Shown here: piece after piece, positions 23,224 to 31,763 of the stretch
Position numbering within the stretch: the stretch's first letter is position 1
Layout of the letters: each line of letters begins with the position of its first letter
DNA from: Acidimicrobiales bacterium
GTDB taxonomy: Bacteria > Actinomycetota > Acidimicrobiia > Acidimicrobiales > Aldehydirespiratoraceae
Assembly (NCBI GenBank): GCA_029246685.1
Contig: JAQWMR010000005.1
Location: forward strand, 37,328 to 101,327
Length of the DNA: 64,000 nucleotides
Direction of reading: 5' to 3'
The notes under the pieces: model-generated
Databases searched by the model: none
What the model saw: only the letters and a program-made list of their open reading frames with translations
Told to the model about the DNA's origin: nothing
Program-made: the position numbers and the translations under genes

Positions 23224-24636
23224 TTACGCCGGTGCGTACTCGAAGACGACGTTGGCCTTGCCGGCCTCAATGTCGCCCGAATCGGTGTGGTCCACGATGG
23301 TGATCTTCTGCGAACCACAGTCACCGAAGGCATCACAGTTAATAGTGCCAATGAGGCCGCTGTAGCCGGAAATCCCGTTCAGGAACTCACGGATGCCAGC
23401 GCGATCGATGACCAGATTGCCGTCTGCGTCCACCTGGGAAGCGGCTGCAATGGCATCAAGGAGCATGGCAGCAGCGTCGTAGCTGTGACCCCAGAAGGCG
23501 GCCGACGGGGGCTCGCCCTGAACCGTCTCGTACTCGGCCAGCACGTCGGCGGCCGTCTGGCCGGTCGACTCGTTGACGTTCGTGCCGAAGCGGACGTCCG
23601 GGCCGGACATGTAGATGCCCTCAGACGCTGGGTCCTCCATGAAGTTGTCGACCAGGAGGCCATCAGCTGCGAGCAGCTGCGTGTCCTCGAGACCCGACAC
23701 GCCACCAGCCTGGGCAGCGATGAAGTTGCCCTCAGGCGGGAAGATCGGGAAGAACAGCGCCTGTGGCGATGCACCCGCGATCTCGGTGAGGACCGGAACC
23801 ATGTCGGTGTCGCCCTTTGCGACCGACGTGAAGCCGGCGTTCTCGCCACCAAGGGCCGTGAACGCATCCATGAACGCCTGAGCGAGACCCTGGGTGTAGG
23901 GGTCGCCGTCGTGGATGGCAGCAGCGGTTGTGAGACCGAGGTCGTTGTAGACGAAGTCAGCCATGGCCGCACCCTGAAACAGGTCGTTATGAGCGGTCCG
24001 GTAGTAGCCGGCGCGGTAGTTCTCGTTCGCGTTTCCCTGCAAGTCAGAGGTCAGCGAAGGCGAGGTGTTGGAGCCCGAGATCATCGCAAGACCAGCGTCG
24101 CTGATCAGCGGGGCCGCAGCAGCGGCAGCACCGGAGCACGAGGTACCGATGACACCGGCAACCTGCTCGTCCGCCACGATCTGCTGGGCGGCAGCCACTC
24201 CACCTTCAGCGGAACAAAGGTCGTCGAGACCCGCACCCGAGGTGACAGCGAAGCCGTGGATGTCGCCGTAGTGCGACACTGCCAGCTCGATGCCGACCTG
24301 GTTCGGAATGCCGAGGAAAGCCACCTCGCCGGTGATCGCGTTGAGCGACCGGATCTGGACTTCTTCACCCGGAGCGACCGTGATGGTGCCGAGCGAGCCG
24401 TCCCCGAGGGAACCCGTGTCGGTGTCCGTGTCGGTATCGGTGTCCGTATCGGTGTCCGTGTCCGTATCGGTGTCGGTGTCCGTGTCGGTGTCCGTATCGG
24501 TGTCGGTGTCGGTGTCCGTATCGGTGTCGTCAGTGTTGTCCGTGACGGTCTCCTCGTCATCACCACAGGCAGCGGCGATGAGCGAGAAGGACAGCAGCAC
24601 GGCAAGCAACATCATGAGCTTGCGTGAAAGCTTCAT
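23224..24636 (-). CDS. livK: ABC transporter substrate-binding lipoprotein, Leu/Ile/Val-amide family, with Thr-Asp repeat linker
   Basis: A 470-residue lipoprotein. ATG at 24636 (MKLSRKLMMLL) gives a clean signal peptide with lipobox SLIAAAC. A long (Thr-Asp)n linker, about 19-20 units, precedes the binding domain. The type I periplasmic-binding fold starts near GEVAFLGIPNQVGIELAVSH and continues through AAQQIVADEQVAGVIGTSCS. It is anchored outside the membrane and delivers the substrate to LivHMGF. The family binds branched-chain amino acids, amides, urea or aromatic compounds; the substrate here is unknown but may be what the neighbouring catabolic operon degrades. Confidence 0.9.
   Translation of the reverse strand: MKLSRKLMMLLAVLLSFSLIAAACGDDEETVTDNTDDTDTDTDTDTDTDTDTDTDTDTDTDTDTDTDTDTDTDTGSLGDGSLGTITVAPGEEVQIRSLNAITGEVAFLGIPNQVGIELAVSHYGDIHGFAVTSGAGLDDLCSAEGGVAAAQQIVADEQVAGVIGTSCSGAAAAAAPLISDAGLAMISGSNTSPSLTSDLQGNANENYRAGYYRTAHNDLFQGAAMADFVYNDLGLTTAAAIHDGDPYTQGLAQAFMDAFTALGGENAGFTSVAKGDTDMVPVLTEIAGASPQALFFPIFPPEGNFIAAQAGGVSGLEDTQLLAADGLLVDNFMEDPASEGIYMSGPDVRFGTNVNESTGQTAADVLAEYETVQGEPPSAAFWGHSYDAAAMLLDAIAAASQVDADGNLVIDRAGIREFLNGISGYSGLIGTINCDAFGDCGSQKITIVDHTDSGDIEAGKANVVFEYAPA
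24416..24529. repeat. Hexanucleotide tandem repeat encoding (Thr-Asp)n
   Basis: About 19 copies of GTGTCG/GTGTCC/GTATCG-type hexamers, read on the minus strand as Thr-Asp codon pairs within livK. Third-base variation between units means it is not freshly expanded. The 6-base unit keeps the frame, so copy-number change would only lengthen the linker. Confidence 0.85.
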
Positions 24637-24794
24637 TAGGTAGTCCCCTCCAATGGGATTAAGTCTTCGCGGATTCAGGTCGGCTCCACACGGCCGGTCT
24701 ATTCGACGGCACAGCATAGGTCAGCCGGTTCGACAAAAGCGCCCCATCCGTCGAATTTCGGTTACGCAGTGTGGTCGAACGACCACACCAACAC

Positions 24795-25472
24795 CTAGCG
24801 GGCGCGGGCGACGATCTCGTCAACGGTGCCGACCATGCCGGTGTAGAACGGGCCGAAATCGGCATATTTCGCGGACGCCGTGTCGTAACGCATCGTGTAG
24901 ACGGTGTCTTTCAGATCATCAAGCTTTACGCCGAAGAGCGTCACGCCCCACTCCCAGTCATCGAGGCCGGTCGAGGCCGTGATGAGCTGTGTGATTCGGC
25001 CCACGAACTTTCGTCCGGATGTGCCGTGCTCGTACATCAGATCCTTGCGCTGATCGAACTCGAGCTCGTACCAGTTCTGGTCCGCGTTGCGCCGCTTCGT
25101 CATCGGGTAGAAGCACCACGCGCTCTTCCCCTCCGGCGGCAGGTCCGGGTAGAGGCGCATGTTGGCCATCTCCTCCGGCAGACCCTGCGCGTACTCGGAG
25201 AGCTCGGTGATCGACACGAAGCTGTCGACGACCTCGAGCCCGGCATCGACCAGACCCGACTGGAGATCGCGCAGCTTCCACACGTCGGAATGCAGAGCCA
25301 TGAAGCCGAGCGACGCCTTGTGGCCGAGCAGGGCGACGGAGACGACCTGCACGTCGTCAGCCTGCGCGGCCTTCACAGCGGCGATGACGGCCTCATCGTC
25401 GGCTCGCGTCGAGCGCTCACAGAACAGATGAACGACAGCAACACCCTCAGACGTGACAACGGGTTCAAGCAT
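24795..25472 (-). CDS. chdC: Coproheme decarboxylase (ChdC/HemQ), chlorite dismutase family
   Basis: A 225-residue chlorite-dismutase-fold protein. It carries the coproheme decarboxylase block WCFYPMTKRR (Tyr122 probably the radical tyrosine), NWYELEFDQRKDLMYEHG with His149 as a candidate haem ligand, GRKFVGRITQLITASTGLDD and WEWGVTLF. It converts coproheme III to haem b by oxidative decarboxylation in the coproporphyrin-dependent pathway typical of Actinobacteria and Firmicutes. Length and motifs fit ChdC rather than true chlorite dismutase. It is divergent from the aminotransferase gene; only 46 bases separate the starts, and a palindromic repeat fills most of this. Confidence 0.92.
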   Translation of the reverse strand: MLEPVVTSEGVAVVHLFCERSTRADDEAVIAAVKAAQADDVQVVSVALLGHKASLGFMALHSDVWKLRDLQSGLVDAGLEVVDSFVSITELSEYAQGLPEEMANMRLYPDLPPEGKSAWCFYPMTKRRNADQNWYELEFDQRKDLMYEHGTSGRKFVGRITQLITASTGLDDWEWGVTLFGVKLDDLKDTVYTMRYDTASAKYADFGPFYTGMVGTVDEIVARAR

Positions 25473-25480
25473 GCTCGCGA

Positions 25481-25511
25481 CTGTAACGGGGGGTCAGACA
25501 CCCCGTTACAG
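25481..25511. repeat. GGGGTCTGACCCC-type palindromic repeat, copy 3 (TAACG subfamily)
   Basis: Perfect 11-bp arms CTGTAACGGGG (25481-25491) and CCCCGTTACAG (25501-25511) around GGTCAGACA. Its reverse complement matches copy 1 at 11169-11191 over most of its length. It occupies the whole promoter space between the divergent chdC and aminotransferase genes, so it must overlap or supply control signals. Confidence 0.75.
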
Positions 25512-25518
25512 TCGGCGG

Positions 25519-26436
25519 ATGGCACGCAGCACCCACCAAGCGTTGACCGACGAGCGCAACGCGACGGTCGAAATCTACATCAACGGCGAGTTCTTCCCGC
25601 GTGACGAGGCGAAGATCTCCGTGTTCGACAGCGGCTTCCTCGTCGGCGACGGGATCTGGGAGGGCATCCGGCTTCATCACGGGCAGTTCGCTCATCTGGA
25701 CCGCCACCTGGACCGGCTCTTCGCGAGCGCCGCGGCTATCGATCTCGGCATCGGCCTCGACCGGGGCGGCGTTACCGCCGCGCTCCGGGAGACGATCGAT
25801 CGGAATGACATGGAGGACTCAGTCCACGTCAGGCTGATGATCACCCGAGGCGACAAGAAGACGCCGAGTCAGCATCCGTCCAACAACATCGGCGGGCCCA
25901 ATATCGTGATCATCGCCGAGCACAAGGCCGCCGATCCCGACGTCAGGGGCAAGGGCATCTCGCTCTTCACCGCGACCGTGCGGCGCCCGCCGCCCGACAC
26001 GCTGGACCAGAAGCTGAACTGTCACTCGAAGCTCCACGAGGTGATCGCGCTCATCCAAGCAACCAAGGCAGGGGCGGACGAAGCGCTCATGCTCGACCCA
26101 ACCGGCGCCGTCGCCACCTGCAACGCCACCAACTTCTTCATCATCAGCAAGGGCGAGGTGTGGACCGCCACAGGCATGTACAACCTGAACGGGATCACCT
26201 CCGCTCTCGTCTGCGAGGTCGCGGAAGCGGCCGGGATCCCCGTTCACAAGGCGCCGTTCTCGCTGACCGACGTCTACGCCGCCGACGAGGCGTTCGTCAC
26301 CGGCACGTTCGGTGGCCTCACTCCCGTCCACACGATCGACGGCCGCACGATCGCGGACGGCGGCCAGGGCCCCATGACCGTTCGACTCCGCGAACTGTAC
26401 GAAGCGGAGATCGAGGCGGATCTCGCTCGTGGTTGA
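25519..26436 (+). CDS. PLP-dependent class IV aminotransferase
   Basis: A 305-residue fold-type IV enzyme related to IlvE, D-amino-acid aminotransferase and aminodeoxychorismate lyase. ATG at 25519 is used. Visible blocks: FFPRDEAKISVFDSGFLVGD then GIWEGIRLHHG, the likely PLP lysine in LDQKLNCHSKLHEVI, AGADEALMLDPTGAVATCN then ATNFFII, and FVTGTFGGLTPV. The usual acidic residue before the NxF block is replaced here (TCNATNFF), so substrate choice may differ from IlvE. It overlaps the downstream sulfotransferase by 8 bases. The substrate is uncertain. Confidence 0.85.
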   Translation: MARSTHQALTDERNATVEIYINGEFFPRDEAKISVFDSGFLVGDGIWEGIRLHHGQFAHLDRHLDRLFASAAAIDLGIGLDRGGVTAALRETIDRNDMEDSVHVRLMITRGDKKTPSQHPSNNIGGPNIVIIAEHKAADPDVRGKGISLFTATVRRPPPDTLDQKLNCHSKLHEVIALIQATKAGADEALMLDPTGAVATCNATNFFIISKGEVWTATGMYNLNGITSALVCEVAEAAGIPVHKAPFSLTDVYAADEAFVTGTFGGLTPVHTIDGRTIADGGQGPMTVRLRELYEAEIEADLARG

Positions 26437-27172
26437 CCAAACCGCGAGCAATGACGACGTGAAACGCATCCAGTGCTGGTCCGGGCCGCGCAACATTTCG
26501 ACCGCGCTCATGTACTCATGGCGTCAGCGGGCCGATACGACCGTCCTCGACGAGCCGTTCTACGCCCACTACCTCACGCTCGACGACCGAGGTCACCCCG
26601 GCGTGGAGGACACGCTCGCGAGCCAGTCGACCGATGCCGACGAGGTGATCCGCGACGTCGTGCTCGGCGCCTGCCCCACGCCGGTGCTCTACATCAAGAA
26701 CATGGCGCACCACCTGAAGGGCGTCGACCGTGCTCATCTCGCGCACACCGAGAACATCCTGCTGTGCCGCGATCCCCGCGAGATGATCGCCTCGCTCTCC
26801 GTCCGCCTCCCGAACTGCGACCTGTACGACACCGGTCTGGTGGAGAGCGTCGAACTGCTCGATGCGGTACTCGACAGTGGTGGTCGGCCGTTCGTCATCG
26901 AGTCCCAAGCGCTCCTGAAGGACCCGCCCGGGGTGCTCGAGCAGGTGTGCGACCACATAGGGCTCGAGTTCGATCCGGCCGTTCTCGCATGGGAAGCGGG
27001 CCCCAAGCCGGAGGACGGCAGCTGGGCGACCTATTGGTACGACAACGTGCACAAATCGACCGGTTTTTCACCGTATGAGCACCTAACTCGCCCCGTTCCC
27101 GACAATCTGCAGCCTGTCCTGGCCGAAGCGATGCCGCTCTACGAACGGCTGTCGGAGTACGCGGCGAGCTGA
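26429..27172 (+). CDS. Sulfotransferase-family protein
   Basis: A 247-residue P-loop sulfotransferase-like protein beginning at GTG 26429 inside the end of the aminotransferase gene. The PAPS-binding loop is CWSGPRNISTALMYSW. The 3'-phosphate region is NILLCRDPREMIASLSVRLP. Later ESQALLKDPPGVLEQVCDHI and the C-terminal YERLSEYAAS complete the domain. The group is often found next to branched-chain aminotransferase-like genes in actinobacteria and proteobacteria, so the pair may act together; whether it transfers sulfate at all is untested. No membrane segment is seen. Confidence 0.75.
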   Translation: MVDQTASNDDVKRIQCWSGPRNISTALMYSWRQRADTTVLDEPFYAHYLTLDDRGHPGVEDTLASQSTDADEVIRDVVLGACPTPVLYIKNMAHHLKGVDRAHLAHTENILLCRDPREMIASLSVRLPNCDLYDTGLVESVELLDAVLDSGGRPFVIESQALLKDPPGVLEQVCDHIGLEFDPAVLAWEAGPKPEDGSWATYWYDNVHKSTGFSPYEHLTRPVPDNLQPVLAEAMPLYERLSEYAAS

Positions 27173-27236
27173 CTGCCGCTACGCTTTTCAGATCACATGT
27201 GGGCGGGACTCTCCCGTCCGCTCCTGGAGGAGAAAC

Positions 27237-28115
27237 ATGACCAAGTCCACTAGCCGCGTTTGGCGGCTCCTTGCCCTGCTGTTGGCGTTCACGCTGATCG
27301 CGGCGGCGTGCGGCGATGACGACGACACCAACGCCGGCGATGACCCCGCTCCTGTCGACGACACAGACATGGACGACGACGGCGACATGGCGACGCACGA
27401 CCTCGAGGGTCGTACCGTGACCGTCGGCGTCGAGAACGCCTACCTGCCGTTCAACTACGTGCCCGTGGGTGGCACCGAGGGCGAAGGCTGGGACTACGAC
27501 GCCTGGCGAGAGATCTGCCGAATCGTCAACTGTGTCGCTGAGTTCGTCGTGGCCGGTTGGCCGGACGTCATCGACCAGGTCGCTCAGGGCGAGATCGACA
27601 CGGCTGCCGATGGTATTTCCATCACCGATGAACGCAAGGAGATCGTCGCCTACTCGCAGGCCTACATGACGGTCGACCAGAAGTTCATCAAGGCCGTGGG
27701 CGACGACCGCTTCAACAGCGCAGACGACGTCATCAACGGCGACGCTCTCGTCGGCACCCAGGTGGGCACTACCAACTTCGAGCTCGCTGACGAGCTCGTC
27801 GGTGGCGATCGCATCCTGGCGTTCGACCAGTTCGGTCTCGCCATCCAGGCGCTCATCCAGGGCGACGTCGACGTCGTCATCATCGATGACGCTGCCGGGC
27901 AGGGCTACGTGGGCGAGAACGCCGACTCCGTCGAGCTGATCGACGACGCGCTGCAGGCTGACCCGCTGGGCTTCATCTTCCCGCAGGACACCGACCTCAT
28001 CCCGGCCGTCGACTACGCCATCGACATGATGCGCGACAGCGGCTTCCTCGACGAGATCGGCCAGATTTACTTCACCGACGCCTTCACCGTCACCTACGAC
28101 GACATCGAGGGCTGA
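27237..28115 (+). CDS. Amino-acid ABC transporter substrate-binding lipoprotein
   Basis: A 292-residue family-3 extracellular solute-binding protein. Signal peptide with lipobox LIAAAC (MTKSTSRVWRLLALLLAFT then LIAAAC), then an acidic Asp-rich linker. Binding-domain blocks: VTVGVENAYLPFNYVPVGG, GWDYDAWREICRIVN, PDVIDQVAQGEIDTAADGI, SITDERKEIVAYSQAYM. Polar amino acids or opines are typical ligands. A good RBS (GGAGG) lies 7-11 bases before ATG 27237. The permease follows after a terminator-like hairpin. Confidence 0.9.
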   Translation: MTKSTSRVWRLLALLLAFTLIAAACGDDDDTNAGDDPAPVDDTDMDDDGDMATHDLEGRTVTVGVENAYLPFNYVPVGGTEGEGWDYDAWREICRIVNCVAEFVVAGWPDVIDQVAQGEIDTAADGISITDERKEIVAYSQAYMTVDQKFIKAVGDDRFNSADDVINGDALVGTQVGTTNFELADELVGGDRILAFDQFGLAIQALIQGDVDVVIIDDAAGQGYVGENADSVELIDDALQADPLGFIFPQDTDLIPAVDYAIDMMRDSGFLDEIGQIYFTDAFTVTYDDIEG

Positions 28116-28146
28116 ACCGAGCACCTGCTCGACTGAACTGACAGAG

Positions 28147-28181
28147 TGCGTCGGGCGAAAGCCCGGCGCATTCTGCTTTTT
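28147..28181 (+). terminator. Hairpin with GAAA loop and T tract between binding protein and permease
   Basis: TGCG-T-CGGGC-GAAA-GCCCG-G-CGCA, then TTCTGCTTTTT. A textbook intrinsic terminator with a GNRA tetraloop. Placed between the binding-protein and permease genes, it should act as an attenuator, lowering permease expression. Confidence 0.8.
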
Positions 28182-28190
28182 GGAGACGAC

Positions 28191-29021
28191 ATGACGCAGA
28201 CCACCGCTCCGCACGGCGTGCCACTCGACGCAAGTCGATCACCGCTCGCCGGATTCCGGCGCATGCGCGGCCGCGAATTCCAATGGTGGCTCGCCGTGAT
28301 GATGGCGATCATCGGCTGGATGCTCTTCCAGGTCATCGTGTCGGACGAGTACCGCGAGGCCTGGACGGCGATCAAGCCGGGCATGCAGACCACGCTTTAC
28401 CTGACCGTCCTCTCATTCGTGGTCGCCGTGCCGCTCGGCCTGATCATCGGCATGGGACGGCTGTCGAAGAACCGATTCCTGAACACGATCTCCCAGGTGT
28501 ACATCGAGTTCATGCGGGGAATGCCGATGATCGTGTGGATCTTCATCGTGCACAACGTGGCGACCCCCGAGATCGCCGACCTCCTCGGCATTCGCACTCG
28601 CTCGATCCCGATTCTGTACAGAGGCGCCGCCGCGCTCTGCCTCTTCTACGCTGCCTTCATCGCCGAGGTCTTCCGGGCCGGCATTCAATCCGTCGATCCC
28701 GGACAGGTCGAGGCGGCGAAAGCGACCGGGCTCAGCCGGTACCGCACCCAACGCCACATCGTCCTTCCGCAGGCCCTGCGCAACGCGTTGCCCGCTCTGG
28801 GCAACGACTTCATTGCCCTCATGAAGGACACCTCGCTGCTCTCGGTCATCGCCGTTCACGAGGTGACCCAACAGGCGCGGATCTACAGCGGGTCGAGCTT
28901 CCGCTTCCGCGAGGCGTTCTTCGTCCTCGCGGTCATCTACGTCACCCTCACCCTCGTCCTCAGCCTGCTCCTCCAGTGGTGGGAACGCAGGCTTGAGATT
29001 CCGGGGAACGACGAAGACTGA
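28191..29021 (+). CDS. Amino-acid ABC transporter permease
   Basis: A 276-residue HisM/GlnP-type permease. ATG 28191 is preceded by GGAG 5 bases upstream. Membrane segments include LAVMMAIIGWMLFQVIV and TLYLTVLSFVVAVPLGLIIG. The family motif YIEFMRGMPMIVWIFIV and the EAA loop QVEAAKATGLSRYRTQRHIV followed by LPQALRNALPALGN contact the ATPase. No ATP-binding protein gene follows, so an ATPase from elsewhere must be shared. It probably pairs as a homodimer. Confidence 0.9.
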   Translation: MTQTTAPHGVPLDASRSPLAGFRRMRGREFQWWLAVMMAIIGWMLFQVIVSDEYREAWTAIKPGMQTTLYLTVLSFVVAVPLGLIIGMGRLSKNRFLNTISQVYIEFMRGMPMIVWIFIVHNVATPEIADLLGIRTRSIPILYRGAAALCLFYAAFIAEVFRAGIQSVDPGQVEAAKATGLSRYRTQRHIVLPQALRNALPALGNDFIALMKDTSLLSVIAVHEVTQQARIYSGSSFRFREAFFVLAVIYVTLTLVLSLLLQWWERRLEIPGNDED

Positions 29022-29062
29022 CCCCGGCGTGACGATTTGGTGTCGCCATCCGTCATGGGAGC

Positions 29063-30073
29063 ATGAGCATCGAACTCGACACCCGTATGACCGATACCAC
29101 CACCGAGCTGACCGACGCCGTCAGCGCCACCTGGGATTCCTACATCGCCGAGGGCCGCGACCATCGGCCCGCCCTGTTCACATTCGGCTGCAGGCTCACC
29201 GGCAGCCCCTTCGACGGTGAGGATCTCGCCCAGGAGGCGCTGATGCGGGGCTTCAGGTCAACGGCCACTCAGCCGGGCGGCGTGCGGAACCTGCAGTCGT
29301 ACCTGTTCCGGACGATGGCGAATCTCTGGATCGACCATCAGCGGCGGAACCATCCGGAGCCTGACAATGAAGCGATGGCCGAGGTCGTTGCCCCCGAGCC
29401 GGTGGACGTCGATGACGTGCGGGCGGCGTCGGAGCGGGTGCTCGCACTGTCACCGGCGCAGAGGGCCGCGGTCGTGCTCCACGACGCGTTCGGGTTCACC
29501 CACGCCGAGGTCGCGGAGATGACCGACAGCTCGGCCGGCGCGGTCCGCATGGCGCTCTCGCGGGCGAAGGACCAGCTCCGCGACCCGCAGCCCGCGCCCT
29601 CGACCGTGGACCGGTCCGTGATCGACGCGTTCATCGAGGCCTTCACGGCGGCCGACGTCGATCGCATCCGAACACTCCTGGCCGAGGACGTGGTGACTCG
29701 AGTGTTCCCGTGCCCGGGCGGCGTGGGCGCTGACGACGCGATGGCGGACGGCTGGATCAACGGCAGCATCTACCACCACCCCGACTACGAGCCGACGCAA
29801 CGGCCGTTCCCCACCGAACTTCGCCACCTCGAGTTCGCCGGACAGCCGGTGATCGTCGCCATCCGTGGCGGCGCCGAGGGAATGCTGCTCGAAGAGGTGT
29901 GGCGGTTCTCGACGACCGATGGGCTGATCACCGACATCCAGGACTACTGCTTCTGCCGGGACGTCATCACCCACATCGGCGAGCAGCTCGGTGAACCGGT
30001 GCGTCTCCTCGGCTATCGGTTCGACGAGCGCCTCGGGCACCAGGAAGCGTTCCGCCACCCTCAGTCGACGTAG
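29063..30073 (+). CDS. ECF-type RNA polymerase sigma factor with SnoaL-like C-terminal domain
   Basis: A 336-residue sigma factor. Region 2: PALFTFGCRLTGSPFDGEDL then AQEALMRGFR, and LQSYLFRTMANLWIDHQRR. Region 4: LSPAQRAAVVLHDAFGFTHA then EVAEMTDSSAGAVRMALSRA. The C-terminal 160 residues (VIDAFIEAFTAADVDRIRTL onward) form a SnoaL/NTF2-like domain, as in SigJ- and ECF41-type sigma factors that are controlled by their own C-terminal extension instead of an anti-sigma factor. The target regulon is unknown. Its 3' end overlaps the convergent fdhD by 13 bases. Confidence 0.88.
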   Translation: MSIELDTRMTDTTTELTDAVSATWDSYIAEGRDHRPALFTFGCRLTGSPFDGEDLAQEALMRGFRSTATQPGGVRNLQSYLFRTMANLWIDHQRRNHPEPDNEAMAEVVAPEPVDVDDVRAASERVLALSPAQRAAVVLHDAFGFTHAEVAEMTDSSAGAVRMALSRAKDQLRDPQPAPSTVDRSVIDAFIEAFTAADVDRIRTLLAEDVVTRVFPCPGGVGADDAMADGWINGSIYHHPDYEPTQRPFPTELRHLEFAGQPVIVAIRGGAEGMLLEEVWRFSTTDGLITDIQDYCFCRDVITHIGEQLGEPVRLLGYRFDERLGHQEAFRHPQST

Positions 30074-30861
30074 ACTGTCAGCGAGCCGTCTCGGGCGAAT
30101 CCGGCTAGCTGTAGCCCGGCCCGCTCAGCGGTCGCGGCAGCGAGTGCCGTAGGGGCGCTGACGGCGACGAGCGCACGGAAGCCCGCGGCCCACGCCTTGT
30201 GGACGAGCTCGAAGCTCGCCCGTCCACTGACGACCACGCCCTTGCCTGTCAACGGCACGTGTCCGTCGAGGAGGCTGCGGCCCACCAGCTTGTCGACGGC
30301 GTTGTGGCGCCCGACGTCCTCTCGCACGAGCGACACGTCTCCGCCCGGCTCGACGATGCCCGCTGCATGCACCGCACCGGTTGACTCGAACAGCTCCTGC
30401 GCAGGTCGAAGCAGGTCGGGGGCGGCGGCGAGCACCTGCCAGTCGACCCGATCCCCCACCACCGGAGCGAGCCGGGATGCCAGCTCCTCGATGTCGTCCG
30501 TGCCGCAGAACCCGCACGATGACGTCGTCGCCGCCAGGCGCGGTACCGGCTCCGGCGCCAGGCCACCGGTCGACACCGTGACGATGTTGAATGCCGTCGC
30601 CGCCGCCGAGCCGTTGGCGCAGTACTTCACCTCGAGAACAGGGTGGCCGTCGAGCAGACCCTCGTTGTGGCAGAAGCCGACCGCCAGCTCGAAGTCGTTG
30701 CCAGGCGTGCGCATCGTGGTGGCGACGCGGGTGCCGTCCAACTCGATCGCGAGCGGCTCCTCCGTGGCGAGCTGCGCTGGCGCGCGGCCCGCGTCGTCGT
30801 CCGCAGGCGACCAGTTGCGCACCAGACGACGTTCGCTTCGCGACCTCGGACTCACGCGCAC
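30061..30861 (-). CDS. fdhD: Formate dehydrogenase accessory sulfurtransferase
   Basis: A 266-residue FdhD protein. It transfers sulfur from a cysteine desulfurase to the molybdenum cofactor of formate dehydrogenase. Visible: EEPLAIELDGTRVATTMRTP, DFELAVGFCHNEGLL, the catalytic CxxC in SSCGFCGTDD, VHAAGIVEPGGDVSLVREDV then GRHNAVDKLVG, and VVVSGRASFELVHKAWAAG. No formate dehydrogenase gene lies in the window. Formate dehydrogenases are often selenoproteins, which fits the Sec prediction at 10567-11130 but does not prove it. Confidence 0.93.
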   Translation of the reverse strand: MRVSPRSRSERRLVRNWSPADDDAGRAPAQLATEEPLAIELDGTRVATTMRTPGNDFELAVGFCHNEGLLDGHPVLEVKYCANGSAAATAFNIVTVSTGGLAPEPVPRLAATTSSCGFCGTDDIEELASRLAPVVGDRVDWQVLAAAPDLLRPAQELFESTGAVHAAGIVEPGGDVSLVREDVGRHNAVDKLVGRSLLDGHVPLTGKGVVVSGRASFELVHKAWAAGFRALVAVSAPTALAAATAERAGLQLAGFARDGSLTVYVD

Positions 30862-30885
30862 AAGCGTACGACTACCGTGCGCAAC

Positions 30886-31763
30886 ATGACCCGTATCGGT
30901 GCCATGTTGCTGCGAGAGATCCCACCGGAGGACCTACAGGTGGCGGCGAGGGCGATCGCCCCGCGGCTCGACGAGCTCTGGATCATCGAGGACCTCAACT
31001 GGGCCGGGGGCGTCAGCCAGCTCGCCATGGTGCTGGATTCAACCGACGACGACACGAGCGGTCGGCCCGTCATCGGCCATGGCATCGCTCCGGCGCCGTT
31101 TCGCAACCCTGCCGCGCTGGCGATGGAGTGGGCGACGCTCGATCGCCGCTTCCCGAACCGGATCGTCGGCGGCATCGGCCACGGCGTACCCGACTGGATG
31201 AGGTGAATCGGCGAGTCTGTCGCCTCGCCGCTCACCCTCCTGCGCGAGACGATCGAGTCGACCCAGGCTGTGCTCGCCGGCCCCACGACCTACGAAGGCC
31301 GCTACGTCTCGATCGACAACGTCGCCCTGGAGTTCCCACCGCTGGGCTCCATTCCCGTCGTCGCCGGGGTGACCGGGCCGAACTCGCTGGAGCTCAGCGG
31401 CGAAGTCGCGGCTGGCACGGTCTTGCCGGGAGGCTCCGATGCCGACCAGATCCGTGAGGCTCAAGCCCGGATCGAGGTAGGGCGGACTCGAGCCGGCCGG
31501 ACCGACTCGCACCGCCTCACCGTCTTCGTCGGCTATTTCTGCGGCGATGTCTCCACCCTCCCGCCGCCCCCGGAGGACGTGGAGGACGACTTTGCGATCG
31601 TCGGACCGTCACCCGACGCCGGGATCGAGGAGTTCCAGGCGATTCTCGACACCGCCTCGACTCGGTGGTGCTCATCCCGTTCGGGCCCGCGCCGGAGCAG
31701 CTCACGCTCTTCCACGAAGAGATCGCCCCGCACCTGACGAACGGCGGCGCAGCGTCGAACTAA
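30886..31763 (+). pseudogene. LLM-class flavin-dependent oxidoreductase, disrupted
   Basis: Luciferase-like monooxygenase-fold gene of about 292 codons, broken twice. ATG 30886 begins MTRIGAMLLREIPPEDLQ and the frame runs to GHGVPDWMR, where a TGA (31204-31206) occurs. The same frame continues IGESVASPLTLLRETIESTQ and VAGVTGPNSLELSGEVAAGT. Near 31655-31660 the sensible frame shifts to SVVLIPFGPAPEQLTLFHEE and ends at TAA 31761-31763. Intact relatives use F420 or FMN. The TGA does not sit at a cysteine position, so recoding is unlikely; together with the frameshift this is a decayed gene. Confidence 0.75.

Noticed and set aside
24416..24529. CRISPR-like array at the livK tandem repeat
   Set aside because: The units are 6 bp with no spacers and encode Thr-Asp in frame. 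No other regularly spaced repeat with unique spacers was seen in the window.
24795..25472. True chlorite dismutase
   Set aside because: The length (225) and the WCFYPMTKRR tyrosine block fit coproheme decarboxylase, and no perchlorate genes are present.
31204..31206. Selenocysteine at the TGA in the LLM gene
   Set aside because: The position in DWMR-x-IGES is not a cysteine in the family as I know it, a nearby hairpin (GGCGA/TCGCC) is too close to the TGA for a SECIS, and a frameshift downstream shows general decay.
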